Shown: piece after piece, positions 35,233 to 44,048 of the stretch
Numbering within the stretch: position 1 is the stretch's first letter
Layout: every line of letters begins with the position of its first letter
DNA from: an uncultured Chlorobiaceae bacterium
GTDB lineage: Bacteria > Bacteroidota > Chlorobiia > Chlorobiales > Chlorobiaceae
Assembly: GCA_903824045.1 (NCBI GenBank)
Contig: CAIJVD010000017.1
Location: 1 to 64,000, forward strand
Direction of reading: 5' to 3'
Length of the DNA stretch: 64,000 nt
The notes under the pieces: generated by a model
Seen by the model: the letters and a program-made list of their open reading frames with translations, nothing else
Told to the model about the DNA's origin: nothing
Database searches by the model: none
Program-made: the position numbers and the translations under genes

Positions 35233-35733
35233 ATGCAACCCAAACATGACCTCTTCAATGTGCAGATACCGATTGCCCTTTACTGCCTGTGGAATGCCCG
35301 TGATCTCCTGGGCGCATGGGAGCACTGCCTCTATGACCGTTACGGATGGCTGGTCATGCTGATCTGGTGCATGCCGCTGCTTAGCCTTCAGCTTGCCAGG
35401 CAAAAGAGCAAAGCGTCATCATCCATACAATCGCTCTATACGGGAGCGGGACTTCTCCTCTCATTTACCGGTTCGATTGGATCGCTCAATCTGCTTCAAT
35501 ATGCAGGACTGGCCCTGGTTCTGGCAGGATGGATCCCTTTTTCCCGCGTCCAGCTCTTCTGGCTGCTCGCCTCCCTGTCTTGGATGCCAGCTCTCGGGTG
35601 GATCGGCAGCAGATTCTTTCTGGATCACGTACTCATGGTAAGGGTACTGCTTGCCGGCACAGCATCGGTCTGGATCTCCTTCTATACAGCAACCAAACAA
35701 AGGCAGCCCGAATGCATGGCAATACAAAATTAA
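35233..35733 (+). CDS. Small membrane protein between exosortase and EpsI-like genes
   Basis: A 166-residue hydrophobic protein with about five predicted helices and no motif I recognise. It starts directly after the exosortase stop, and the next gene starts inside its last codons, so it belongs to the exosortase operon. In some species exosortases carry extra helices as an accessory domain; this may be a split-off counterpart, though that is speculation. Confidence 0.7.
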   Translation: MQPKHDLFNVQIPIALYCLWNARDLLGAWEHCLYDRYGWLVMLIWCMPLLSLQLARQKSKASSSIQSLYTGAGLLLSFTGSIGSLNLLQYAGLALVLAGWIPFSRVQLFWLLASLSWMPALGWIGSRFFLDHVLMVRVLLAGTASVWISFYTATKQRQPECMAIQN

Positions 35734-36299
35734 TCTTGTGGATCGCCCTTTTATCGGCAATCGTTTTCAGTGCTGCCGTAAAATGGGCCCCTGTCAAAGA
35801 GGAAAAGAGCCGTCTGCAGCGAATTCCCATTGCGGGGTCATTATATGCCAGCCAGGCACTGCCGTTGTCACAAACCGAGAGCTCGGTATTCGGTCAGGCC
35901 CGGGTGATCAAGCGATTCTACCGGTTCGGACGGCATGGCTTTATGATGATCGTCGTCGACGGCTCAGCTAACCGCCATGCCGTGCACGACCCGCTCTACT
36001 GCCTGCGGGGAGATGGATGGCAGATCAACACAAGAGAAGAGATCGCCATAGACGGGGGCGCGGCCGATCTGCTTCGGCTCTCCCGGAAGGGCGTCAAGCG
36101 GGAAGCCGTATTCTGGTATTCTGACAGCTCCTCACGCCACGCATCCATTATTCGCTACTGGCTGCAAACAACCCTGCGCCGCCTGACGTTCGGTCAATCT
36201 GCACTTGAGCCGGTCATGGTGATCCTTCAGTCCACAGGAGATGAAAAGCCTGACTGGAGAACGATTCTGGACCAATGCGGGTTTCTGTTCGAAATATGA
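35712..36299 (+). CDS. EpsI-like exosortase-associated protein (DUF3485 type)
   Basis: A 195-residue protein with one N-terminal membrane helix (residues about 6-24) and a periplasmic domain. HDPLYCLRGDGWQI matches the H-x-P-x2-C-x2-G-x-G-W signature of EpsI, which is often fused to or encoded beside exosortases in exopolysaccharide clusters. Its biochemical role is not established. The ATG at 35712 is chosen because it places a normal helix at the N-terminus and overlaps the previous gene by 22 bases; the frame open from 35529 is out-of-phase overlap. Confidence 0.78.
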   Translation: MHGNTKLILWIALLSAIVFSAAVKWAPVKEEKSRLQRIPIAGSLYASQALPLSQTESSVFGQARVIKRFYRFGRHGFMMIVVDGSANRHAVHDPLYCLRGDGWQINTREEIAIDGGAADLLRLSRKGVKREAVFWYSDSSSRHASIIRYWLQTTLRRLTFGQSALEPVMVILQSTGDEKPDWRTILDQCGFLFEI

Positions 36300-36378
36300 T
36301 TGTTGCTTCCCGACAGAGGGATTCGTGTCAACGGGATAACAACAAGAGTCACAGACTGCAATCAATAAAGAGTTAATC

Positions 36379-36996
36379 ATGCACTTCGGACATCTACCGG
36401 CAGGATATATAACCTCGAAGCTGCTCTACGGGAAACTTGAGCATCGTGCGCCGGTGCAAAGGGAGTTCATGCTCTGGGGAATGGTCGGCTCCGTGGCTCC
36501 TGACTTTGATCTGCTTTACTATTTCACAATCGGGCAGTTCAAGCTCCATCACCACAACTATTTCACACACTACCCCCTCTTCTGGCTGATGCTGCTGATA
36601 GCATCACCGGGATGGATGATTCTGGACAGAAATCGTGCGCAACGTACGGCATCGGCTTTTATTTTCACTTTTTCCGGCTTCTTGCACACCATTCTGGACG
36701 CTTTTTCTGAGAATTTTCTGCTGCTTGCTCCTTTTATTAACAAGCAGTTTTATGGACCTGCGTATCTCCCAAAGGCATTAACTCGTATTCCCTTCTGGAA
36801 TTATGGTCTCGAGCTTCTGGTGATTCTTTGGGCCGCTTACCTTTGGCTGAAGTCGCCGGAATCGACTGCTGCAATCCAGGAGAAACCCGATGAGCGCAAA
36901 GCTGCCACCGGAAGGGTGCCTGCGGCACCGAAAACCTCCACTCGGATTTCCGACAGAGTTGATCTACGCAAAAAAATGCCGGCAAATCCAGCATGA
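36379..36996 (+). CDS. Inner-membrane metal-dependent hydrolase-like protein (YdjM/DUF457)
   Basis: A 205-residue membrane protein. MLWGMVGSVAPDFDLLYYF, KLHHHNYFTHYPLFW and FLHTILDAFSEN carry the histidines and aspartates that define this family of putative membrane hydrolases. Four helices are predicted. The basic, proline-rich tail from about residue 165 is not conserved in the family. Its place after the exosortase operon suggests an envelope role, which is a guess. Confidence 0.8.
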   Translation: MHFGHLPAGYITSKLLYGKLEHRAPVQREFMLWGMVGSVAPDFDLLYYFTIGQFKLHHHNYFTHYPLFWLMLLIASPGWMILDRNRAQRTASAFIFTFSGFLHTILDAFSENFLLLAPFINKQFYGPAYLPKALTRIPFWNYGLELLVILWAAYLWLKSPESTAAIQEKPDERKAATGRVPAAPKTSTRISDRVDLRKKMPANPA

Positions 36997-37115
36997 ATGC
37001 AATGATAAACCTCACCGGAAAAAAATATTATTTCATTGATAGAGGAACATTTATATTTCCAAGTATCCCTTTTTTCATAGGGTTATCTTATTTCATCCTA
37101 TAAGGTTCACAATAC

Positions 37116-37373
37116 ATGGCAAAATCCGGAACACTTCTCAGGGCAGGCATTCTAACAGCAATCGTTGTTGCTATGCCATGGCATGCTATCTCATTTGGTG
37201 AAGGGAGTGCCGTCGTAAGAACTAAAATATCTATCACAATATCGGACTCCTTCATTCAAGCCCTCAATCAGCGAAGGGCTTTGGCTGCAAAAACACCTGC
37301 CGGGACAACACAACCAGTCATCTCTTCCGTACCTGCCGATACGACCGCCATCACCCCGGTCAGTAACAACTGA
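37116..37373 (+). CDS. Small exported protein of unknown function
   Basis: An 85-residue frame starting at an ATG preceded by AAGG. It has a clear signal peptide (basic start, hydrophobic core at about 10-24, then AISFGEG). The mature part is short and rich in Thr, Pro and Val at the C-terminus. No domain is recognised. It lies between the membrane hydrolase gene and the sigma-54 promoter of the usher operon. Confidence 0.5.
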   Translation: MAKSGTLLRAGILTAIVVAMPWHAISFGEGSAVVRTKISITISDSFIQALNQRRALAAKTPAGTTQPVISSVPADTTAITPVSNN

Positions 37374-37570
37374 CGGCAGAGCGCAATTCTGCATCATATT
37401 CCTCTCACCACCGCATATCAATTTGCTGCCGAACAACTCTCAAGAGACTCTCATCCTGCAAGATTGCGCCCCCCCCTCTCTCTCAAATTGACTGATAACA
37501 GATTTTCTCCGATCATCTTAATCCCCCGAAAACGCCCGCCACACCTCACTTTCCAGTCTGCCACAGACAT

Positions 37571-37585
37571 TGGCACGCATGTTGC
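37571..37585 (+). promoter_or_regulatory. Sigma-54 promoter before the chaperone-usher operon
   Basis: TGGCACGCATGTTGC is a perfect consensus -24/-12 element. Transcription would start about 150 bases before the ATG at 37750, so the leader is longer than at the other promoters. The 376-base gap 37374-37749 also holds a poly-C run at about 37467-37476, and only a 13-codon frame at 37628 that I do not call. Confidence 0.8.
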
Positions 37586-37749
37586 ATAATTAGAAGTAAA
37601 CCACGTTAGAACACCCGAAAAAGAATCATGGAGAAGGCAAGCGAGAATTACAGAGGCAATCAAAAATAGGATCAACCTTGACTTATTTCAAGATTTCAAC
37701 ACAACATCATCAACTGATTTAATTGACAAACCCCTAAACAACTACAACC

Positions 37750-38361
37750 ATGAAACAGAGAAAAACAATCAGACGCATTATGCTTGGTGCAGCTCTTCTT
37801 GGCACCTTTGGCGTATCATCATCTGCGCATGCAGCTGCCTCACAGAACGGCACAACCAGCTTGACGGTCACCATGCCAGAATTTATCGTCCTGAGCTACT
37901 ATGGAAATCTGGGTTTGACCCTTACAGCCAACAATTCGACGTCAGCAAGTGATGCCGCTTACAATATCGCCTGGGCTGACACCGGAACAGGGGATGCTGT
38001 AACGACAATCAGTGGTGCGGGCGGTGGAGCTGACTCTCAGGCAATTACCCTTCAGAATGCCTGGGCGATACGTGGCCTGGCTCCTACTGGCAAAGCTACC
38101 GTTGCCATTGAGAGCGTGAGCTCCAGCTTGTCCAGAACTTCAGGCGTTGGAGGTGCAGCAGTAACATCAACAATTGCCATGAGCGGGCTCAATGTAGGCT
38201 ATGGCGGCGCGACTTCAACATCAATTAACGCTCCGCTCAACGGCCTCTCATCAGGCAGCGCCACTAAAGGTGATGTAACGATGACGCTGAACTTTGCCAA
38301 CACCAAGCTCTCTGGCCAGCACACCGGAGGATCGTTCAAGATTACTGCCACGACCATTTAA
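37750..38361 (+). CDS. Secreted fibre subunit-like protein, first gene of the usher operon
   Basis: A 203-residue protein with a signal peptide ending SSAHAAAS. The mature part is rich in Ser, Thr, Gly and Ala, lacks cysteine and shows alternating beta-strand pattern, ending LSGQHTGGSFKITATTI. Pilin subunits of alternative chaperone-usher systems have this kind of composition and a similar closing strand. Its place as the first gene after a sigma-54 promoter, with chaperone and usher genes behind it, supports a structural subunit. Direct homology to a named pilin is not visible. Confidence 0.65.
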   Translation: MKQRKTIRRIMLGAALLGTFGVSSSAHAAASQNGTTSLTVTMPEFIVLSYYGNLGLTLTANNSTSASDAAYNIAWADTGTGDAVTTISGAGGGADSQAITLQNAWAIRGLAPTGKATVAIESVSSSLSRTSGVGGAAVTSTIAMSGLNVGYGGATSTSINAPLNGLSSGSATKGDVTMTLNFANTKLSGQHTGGSFKITATTI

Positions 38362-38387
38362 CGATCAATGGGTATGGAGCCCGCACA

Positions 38388-38978
38388 ATGATGACCATAA
38401 AAACACATTCAAACGTTACGGCAAGGCCTGCAGGAAAGGGCCTTGCCACCATGGGAGCCAAAACAGGCATTATTCTGCTGCTGTTTTTGGCATCTTCGGC
38501 TTCCAGCTCAATGCCGGTAATGGCGGAGGAAAGAGTCGTTGCCCCAAAAGAGATTGTTGCTGCTCCGCTTCAGGCCGCCGAAGAGATAGCAATCGAGCCT
38601 GATGCCTCAAACGGATCACACTCTCAGGCAGAAGACAAGAACACTGATGCAAGTACGATACCGAATCATATCCATGTCATACGCACTATCGAGAACCTCT
38701 GGTACTATGAAGTGAAAGATGAACATGTACCGAACCTCGCTATCAAATACAGCGTTACCGGAGCCAATGGGAAAACCGGCGTTTTCTCCAATGCCGAGGA
38801 CCCGTCATCAGCGATCATCGTTGAAATCAGGCCAAAAGGGATCGAATCCGTCGAATATGTCAACGACCACTGGATGATGTCGGAGGGAGTGGATCTTGTT
38901 CTTGACCCTATTCAAGCAGGCCGTCCAGGAGAGTATACCGGCATCATTACCGCATGGATAACACGATCGAATATTTAA
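38388..38978 (+). CDS. Secreted subunit-like protein of the usher operon (second)
   Basis: A 196-residue protein with a signal segment at about residues 24-46. After a charged linker, the second half has beta character: WYYEVKDEHVPNLAIKYSV and a closing SGEYTG-like segment, here RPGEYTGIITAWITRS. The GVFSNAEDPSSAI segment parallels GYFYNAQDPTSSI in the next gene product, so the two are diverged paralogues. A GGAG lies before the ATG. Role as a minor or tip subunit is inferred from operon position. Confidence 0.62.
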   Translation: MMTIKTHSNVTARPAGKGLATMGAKTGIILLLFLASSASSSMPVMAEERVVAPKEIVAAPLQAAEEIAIEPDASNGSHSQAEDKNTDASTIPNHIHVIRTIENLWYYEVKDEHVPNLAIKYSVTGANGKTGVFSNAEDPSSAIIVEIRPKGIESVEYVNDHWMMSEGVDLVLDPIQAGRPGEYTGIITAWITRSNI

Positions 38979-39002
38979 TCATCATACGTTACCGTGTTCG
39001 TC

Positions 39003-39629
39003 ATGGAGCATCAAAAGGAAAGTTATAGCGCATCGAGGAATACCTCCTGTAGTATGCGCATCAGGCCCGCCAAGGCGATGCTCATTACCGCAGTGCTTGC
39101 AGGCCTCGCATGGGCACGTCCATCAATCGCCAATGCTGAAGGCAGCAGCACAACCATCTCTTTTTTGTCGAGTGCACCGAAAACGACGATACTGGCCTCG
39201 CAAATCTCGATGTCACCTGTAACTCCAGCATCTACCACCATAACTTTTGACTGGGCGGCCCAAAACGTCTCGGCAACTCTGGCAGCCGATATTACCTACA
39301 CCTCAACCGTTGTAACACAGACGATCAGTTCAATCTGGACAGCAACATCATTCAAGACCACGAACAGCTTGGCACCAGCCTATAGTGCAGCATACAGTGT
39401 CAACGGATCCGGGAGCTCTACAGGGTACTTCTACAATGCTCAGGACCCGACATCATCAATAAAGGTCACCCTTACGCCGAACGTGCAGCAGAGTTCAACC
39501 GGAACCGGCACTAATACTCGATATACCTTGATCGCTTCACTCGATCTTGCCTTTGACTTCACAACAGTCAAGCGCTCTGGAGATTACACCGGGACCATTA
39601 AATGCACCATAACACCAACAAACTTCTGA
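39003..39629 (+). CDS. Secreted subunit-like protein of the usher operon (third)
   Basis: A 208-residue protein with a signal peptide ending ARPSIANAE. The mature part is Ser/Thr-rich, without cysteine, and closes with KRSGDYTGTIKCTITPTNF, a strand pattern like that closing spore-coat-U/alternative-usher pilins. It shares the YNAQDPTSSI block with the preceding protein. A GTG at 38994 is the alternative start. Its stop overlaps the chaperone start by one base (TGATG), coupling subunit and chaperone translation. Confidence 0.65.
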   Translation: MEHQKESYSASRNTSCSMRIRPAKAMLITAVLAGLAWARPSIANAEGSSTTISFLSSAPKTTILASQISMSPVTPASTTITFDWAAQNVSATLAADITYTSTVVTQTISSIWTATSFKTTNSLAPAYSAAYSVNGSGSSTGYFYNAQDPTSSIKVTLTPNVQQSSTGTGTNTRYTLIASLDLAFDFTTVKRSGDYTGTIKCTITPTNF

Positions 39630-40459
39630 TGAAAACGATTTTACGCCTCGGTCTCGTTCTCCTGATGGCATCACTGCCGACAGAACAGCTCTACGCCAAT
39701 GATCCACCCGGCCAGATTGCAGTTTCACCCGCAATGGTTGAAATGAAGATAGGATCAAAGCCGGTCAGCCAGTCGATTCGGCTGAAAAACCTCAAGAAAG
39801 AGGCCGTCACCCTCAAGGCGGAGGTCTTTAACTGGACGCTCGACAATCAGAACAAGCTGAAAATGATGCCCCCGGACGGGCAATCGCTCGACCAGTGGAT
39901 GATAATCAACCCCGAAATATTCACCATAGAACCCGGGAAGGAACAGGTGATACGCTTTTCGGTTCGCCCCCGTACGACCCCTCTGCCCGGTGAGCACAGA
40001 GCTATCATCTATTTTACGGAGCAATCTCCCGCAATGAGCCCTGAAGGGGTCGAAATTCTCTTCAAGCTCGGCGTAGGCGTTTATGGATATGCAGATAACG
40101 TTCGCCATACCAGTGCATTGGAGGGGATAACATTTGACAGCGCAAGCAAAACGCTTAAGGTAGATATACTGAACTCCGGAAATGTGCACACCCGCCTCAA
40201 AGGCGATTATGCCATCTGGAAAAAAGGAACCTTCCCGGGATTTAACGCCATAAACACCTATCTCAACTGGCCGCATAACAAAACAAAGCCAGACTGGTTT
40301 ATAGGAGCAGGCAGTATGGACAACACCCCGGTACTGCCGGGAACCAGAAGAACCATCAGCACACGAATCCCCCTGCCGGCAGATAAAAACGGCTATGTAG
40401 TTACGGTGACGGGAACCATTGATGATACAAAAGTTGAAAAGGTCTTTTCAGTAAACTGA
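39629..40459 (+). CDS. PapD-like periplasmic pilus chaperone
   Basis: A 276-residue protein with a signal peptide ending LYANDPP. IAVSPAMVEMKIGSKPVSQSIRLKN is the edge strand of a PapD-type immunoglobulin domain, VIRFSVRPRTTPLPGEHRAIIYF carries the conserved chaperone core, and KLGVGVYGY follows. Such chaperones cap subunits in the periplasm and deliver them to the usher. It is longer than the usual 230-250 residues. It is coupled to the third subunit gene and followed after 21 bases by the usher gene. Confidence 0.87.
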   Translation: MKTILRLGLVLLMASLPTEQLYANDPPGQIAVSPAMVEMKIGSKPVSQSIRLKNLKKEAVTLKAEVFNWTLDNQNKLKMMPPDGQSLDQWMIINPEIFTIEPGKEQVIRFSVRPRTTPLPGEHRAIIYFTEQSPAMSPEGVEILFKLGVGVYGYADNVRHTSALEGITFDSASKTLKVDILNSGNVHTRLKGDYAIWKKGTFPGFNAINTYLNWPHNKTKPDWFIGAGSMDNTPVLPGTRRTISTRIPLPADKNGYVVTVTGTIDDTKVEKVFSVN

Positions 40460-40480
40460 GATTGCAGACGGAGAAAACTG

Positions 40481-43210
40481 TTGCCCCCGGTAAAAAACAA
40501 ATCCCTTTTACTTATTCTCTTTCTTTGCTTGGGCATTGAGGCTACTTCATCATGGCCTGCTGTTGCAGGGGAAGAAAAGGCTCTTGTAAAAGATGACCAG
40601 ACGCCGGCAGAGAGTCGCCAAAAACCAGGCACTCAGCTCATTCCGACGAATGAAGCTCTCCTGCAGACACTGTTTGTAGGAATATTCATCAATAGCCGCT
40701 TCGAAAAAGACGGGACGATATACCGGGAGAAAAACGAATACTGGATTCCCTTTCCCTTTTTTCTTGAAATGACGGGACTCAAAGAGGATGGTCGGACGGG
40801 AAGTGTTGCACGCTATTCGACCTCGATCGGCGCGATCAGTTTTGATACCGCATCGCTTAGAACAATCAATGCGCTCCCCTGCATTTCGTTCTCCGAGCTT
40901 AAAAAGGTCTTTTATATCACGGCGGCTTTCAACCAGCCCCTGTTTGCAGCAATGCTCGCCGTTCCCTGGGCACCCGGTTCCCCACAAAAATTGCGGCAGA
41001 AAACGGATCTTCCGGTAGACATCAAAGCTCCTGAAAGTTCAATATCCTTTATCGGCATTGAAGCACAAGGCACCTATGATTTCGACTCGACCTTCAAAAA
41101 ATACCTGTTACTCGAAACCTCCGGCCGCCTGGCCGGAGGAATATGGGATGTAACCGCCAATGGTGACCCTCAGTCAGGCTTTTCACCCTCAAGCTACCAC
41201 TGGACCGCATTCAACAGCAATCTTGCCCTGCGCCTCGGCACAGGATATTCAGGCAGTTACTCGCTCATCGGCTCGCAGGCAGTCACCGGCCTGCAGATAG
41301 GATGGAACAACCGCTCGATACTTAAGCAGCTGGATGCCGAGCAGCATAGCTCCAGCGATATTTTTCTGAACATCGACAATAATCAGTCGAGAACCATTGA
41401 GGGCTTCGGCCCTCCTGCAACCATTGCTGAGCTTCGTTTTGACGGCGAGGTTTTTTCACGCTTGCGCATAGGACTTGACGGCAGGTTTGCATTCCCTGAC
41501 GTACGCATGACCAGCGATCTGCGCAAAACCGAGGTCTACATCTACGAGCGCTCCATCAACGAAAAGCCTATAAAGGTTATCGACTTCAGCCAGTCGGTAT
41601 CGAATCGAGCTCTTCCGGGAGGAGAACTGCTTGTTCGCGGCGGGCTTGGCCAGACCGGCAACCCCTTCAGCCAGCAGCCTGGCGCAACAGGCTCAACGGC
41701 AGCATTCGCCCACATCCTCTATGGATTGAGTGACAGGATCTCCCTGGAAACTGCCGTGCAGCAGAATACGGGTTCAGGAGTTCCCGACCTGCTTGCCGGA
41801 ACGATACTCTCTCCAGGTGCGAACTGGAACGCCGCACTCTACGGAGCCAGTTCAAACCGAAACTACGGTAGCGATATCCGTCTCGAAGGACATTATAAAT
41901 ACTGGGCAACCTCCTACTGGGGAAGGTTCCGACAACCAGCGTTCGGAAGCGACAATATAGAGAAGTACCTCAATCACTCTTTCCGCTGGACGGCAACCCC
42001 CGAAAGGCAGCTCTCTTTGCAACTCATCGGCCACTACGAAAAGCAGGGGGATAGCTGGCTGTCGAGATATCTGCTACCGGCAGGGAGTCTCTTCCCCTTC
42101 TCCTGGCTCAGCTTCTCCGCTACGCCGGATGAAGAGCAGAACTACCGATACGAAGCAGGCGTCCGGTTAGGGAATCAGAGCAATCTGCGAGCGATCTATC
42201 ATCACAACATCGCTTCGGCTGATTACCTGCAGGAGTTCAATGAAAGACTCAACATCAGGTTTTTGCATGACTATGCCATCAACACCAAGGGCAATCTCTC
42301 CAACATGGTCATAGACTGGTATCCGCGCAGCAGCAAGAACGATCTGCTTGAAACCGCCTTTTCATATTCGAAAGGAAACGCAGGCATTACAGGGTCCTGG
42401 AGCCATTATGTCAACTCCGGGCTGAGGGTTGCCATGCAGTACAGCTATAACATGAACAATGCGACAAGTCTTAACCTTGGAAACATTGTTTCAGCAGCTA
42501 CAACCCAGGCCCCACAAAAATACGCGTCACTTTCACTCTCCTGGGACCTTGGCTGGTCGAACAAAGGGCTGTTTCCCGTCAACCGCAACGCTATCACCCT
42601 TACCAGGGGCGGCATAGCCGGATCACTCGATATAGAAAACGAAACAAGACTCTCAGCTGCAGATGTCAACAACATCAGCATCCTGCTCAACGGCCGCAAC
42701 ATGCAACAGCGCCAGATTGACGGATCATTCTTTGTCGGAAGCCTGAAGCCTGGCATCTACAACCTGTCGGTCGATCCGGAAAAGCTTCCTATAGAACTGG
42801 TTGTCGATCAAAAAGTACGCGTGATAGAGGTAAAAAATGGTGCCGTTACGGGCGTCAAGATCCCCATTTATGCAGAGTTTGGCGCTTCCGGTCTTGTAAC
42901 AGACACCGCCGGAAATAGCCTTGCAAATGTCGTAGTGCTGATTGCAGGGAAGGAGAACAAAACCACCGTCAGAGTTGTCACCAACGAATTCGGCTATTAT
43001 CGAACTGACCGCCTGAGGAGCGGCTCATACGTCATTTCGGCCGAATCTGTAAACAACAGACCTGTTGCCACCAAAAAACAGCCGTTTACCATTAAAGATG
43101 ACTATCTCTTCGATCTCAACCTCATCATTGAACCTCCATCAAAGGCGCCGATCACTGTACCGCCAACAATTGAAAAAACAACCACAATCAAAACAGGAAT
43201 AGAATCATGA
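40481..43210 (+). CDS. Outer-membrane usher-like protein with C-terminal CarboxypepD-like domain
   Basis: A 909-residue exported protein. A signal peptide precedes an N-terminal domain (about 55-165), followed by a long region of amphipathic strands typical of the usher beta-barrel (about 190-720). The end holds a middle-domain-like piece (SILLNGRNMQQRQIDGSF) and a regulatory-domain-like fold (ASGLVTDTAGNSLANVVVLI) that resembles CarboxypepD_reg. It would secrete and assemble chaperone-bound subunits. The start is a TTG with GGAG at good spacing, and no better in-frame ATG precedes the signal peptide. Sequence is far from classical FimD/PapC, so the family call is partly from operon context. 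Confidence 0.8.
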   Translation: MPPVKNKSLLLILFLCLGIEATSSWPAVAGEEKALVKDDQTPAESRQKPGTQLIPTNEALLQTLFVGIFINSRFEKDGTIYREKNEYWIPFPFFLEMTGLKEDGRTGSVARYSTSIGAISFDTASLRTINALPCISFSELKKVFYITAAFNQPLFAAMLAVPWAPGSPQKLRQKTDLPVDIKAPESSISFIGIEAQGTYDFDSTFKKYLLLETSGRLAGGIWDVTANGDPQSGFSPSSYHWTAFNSNLALRLGTGYSGSYSLIGSQAVTGLQIGWNNRSILKQLDAEQHSSSDIFLNIDNNQSRTIEGFGPPATIAELRFDGEVFSRLRIGLDGRFAFPDVRMTSDLRKTEVYIYERSINEKPIKVIDFSQSVSNRALPGGELLVRGGLGQTGNPFSQQPGATGSTAAFAHILYGLSDRISLETAVQQNTGSGVPDLLAGTILSPGANWNAALYGASSNRNYGSDIRLEGHYKYWATSYWGRFRQPAFGSDNIEKYLNHSFRWTATPERQLSLQLIGHYEKQGDSWLSRYLLPAGSLFPFSWLSFSATPDEEQNYRYEAGVRLGNQSNLRAIYHHNIASADYLQEFNERLNIRFLHDYAINTKGNLSNMVIDWYPRSSKNDLLETAFSYSKGNAGITGSWSHYVNSGLRVAMQYSYNMNNATSLNLGNIVSAATTQAPQKYASLSLSWDLGWSNKGLFPVNRNAITLTRGGIAGSLDIENETRLSAADVNNISILLNGRNMQQRQIDGSFFVGSLKPGIYNLSVDPEKLPIELVVDQKVRVIEVKNGAVTGVKIPIYAEFGASGLVTDTAGNSLANVVVLIAGKENKTTVRVVTNEFGYYRTDRLRSGSYVISAESVNNRPVATKKQPFTIKDDYLFDLNLIIEPPSKAPITVPPTIEKTTTIKTGIES

Positions 43211-44037
43211 CTGGATATACGCAGTTTATCTCGAAAATGCTCCTCAGTGCCGCGGCATTTGGAATGATTGTTACCGGCACGGCCAGAGCTGCCAGTCAAA
43301 TTGCCACTGACGGATCCCAATCAGTTGGTCTTATTGCAAAGGCATTTGCAATAGAGTTCATCGAAAAGGAAAACACATTTGTCAGTGTAAGTGAAACCGA
43401 CTCCGACCACGGGAGTCACTGCCTACTCAATAAAAAATGTGACATCGCATTGATGGGCAGAGAGATAGATAAAGATGAGGTCGCTGAAGCAAAAAGGAAT
43501 GCTGTCGACCCCGTCCGTTACATTGTTGCACTTGACGCGATCACCATGGTTGTTCATCCAGACAACCCCGTCAACGGCCTGACACGTGATCAGATCCGAA
43601 ACATCTACACAGGAAAATACATCAACTGGAAACAAGTCGGGGGGCATGATGCTCCAATTGTGGTCATTCAGCGTGAGATAGGCAGCGCCACAGAGGAGAG
43701 CTTCATCGCACTGGTGATGGGCAAACATCATCCGGTATCGATGAGAACCGTAACGATATCAAGCAATCGCGAAATCAAACGCCGCATCAATTCAACGCCG
43801 AATGCCATCGGATTCATCGGACATGGCTTTGTTGACAAATCAGTCAAAACACTGACCGTCGACGGCATAGACCATACCGAACAGACCATTAAAGACACGA
43901 CCTACCCGCTCCACAGGACGCTCTACATGTACACCAATGGCCAGCCGACGGGGGTTATCAAAAAATTCATCGAGTTTCCGAGAACTGACAAGGGAAGGAA
44001 AATCATCAGCACCATCGGCTTTGTCAACTACTACTGA
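43207..44037 (+). CDS. PstS-like periplasmic substrate-binding protein in usher operon
   Basis: A 276-residue exported protein (signal ending ARAASQ). It follows the phosphate-binding-protein plan: TDGSQSVGLIAKAFA, CDIALMGREI, AITMVVHPDNPVNGLT, IYTGKYINWKQVGG and VIQREIGSATEESF. Those blocks match PstS-like proteins, but no PstCAB transporter genes are nearby. Its ATG overlaps the usher stop, so it is made together with the fibre. It may act as a surface or fibre-borne binding protein instead of a transport component. Confidence 0.8.
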   Translation: MTGYTQFISKMLLSAAAFGMIVTGTARAASQIATDGSQSVGLIAKAFAIEFIEKENTFVSVSETDSDHGSHCLLNKKCDIALMGREIDKDEVAEAKRNAVDPVRYIVALDAITMVVHPDNPVNGLTRDQIRNIYTGKYINWKQVGGHDAPIVVIQREIGSATEESFIALVMGKHHPVSMRTVTISSNREIKRRINSTPNAIGFIGHGFVDKSVKTLTVDGIDHTEQTIKDTTYPLHRTLYMYTNGQPTGVIKKFIEFPRTDKGRKIISTIGFVNYY

Positions 44038-44048
44038 AGTCCAGACCC

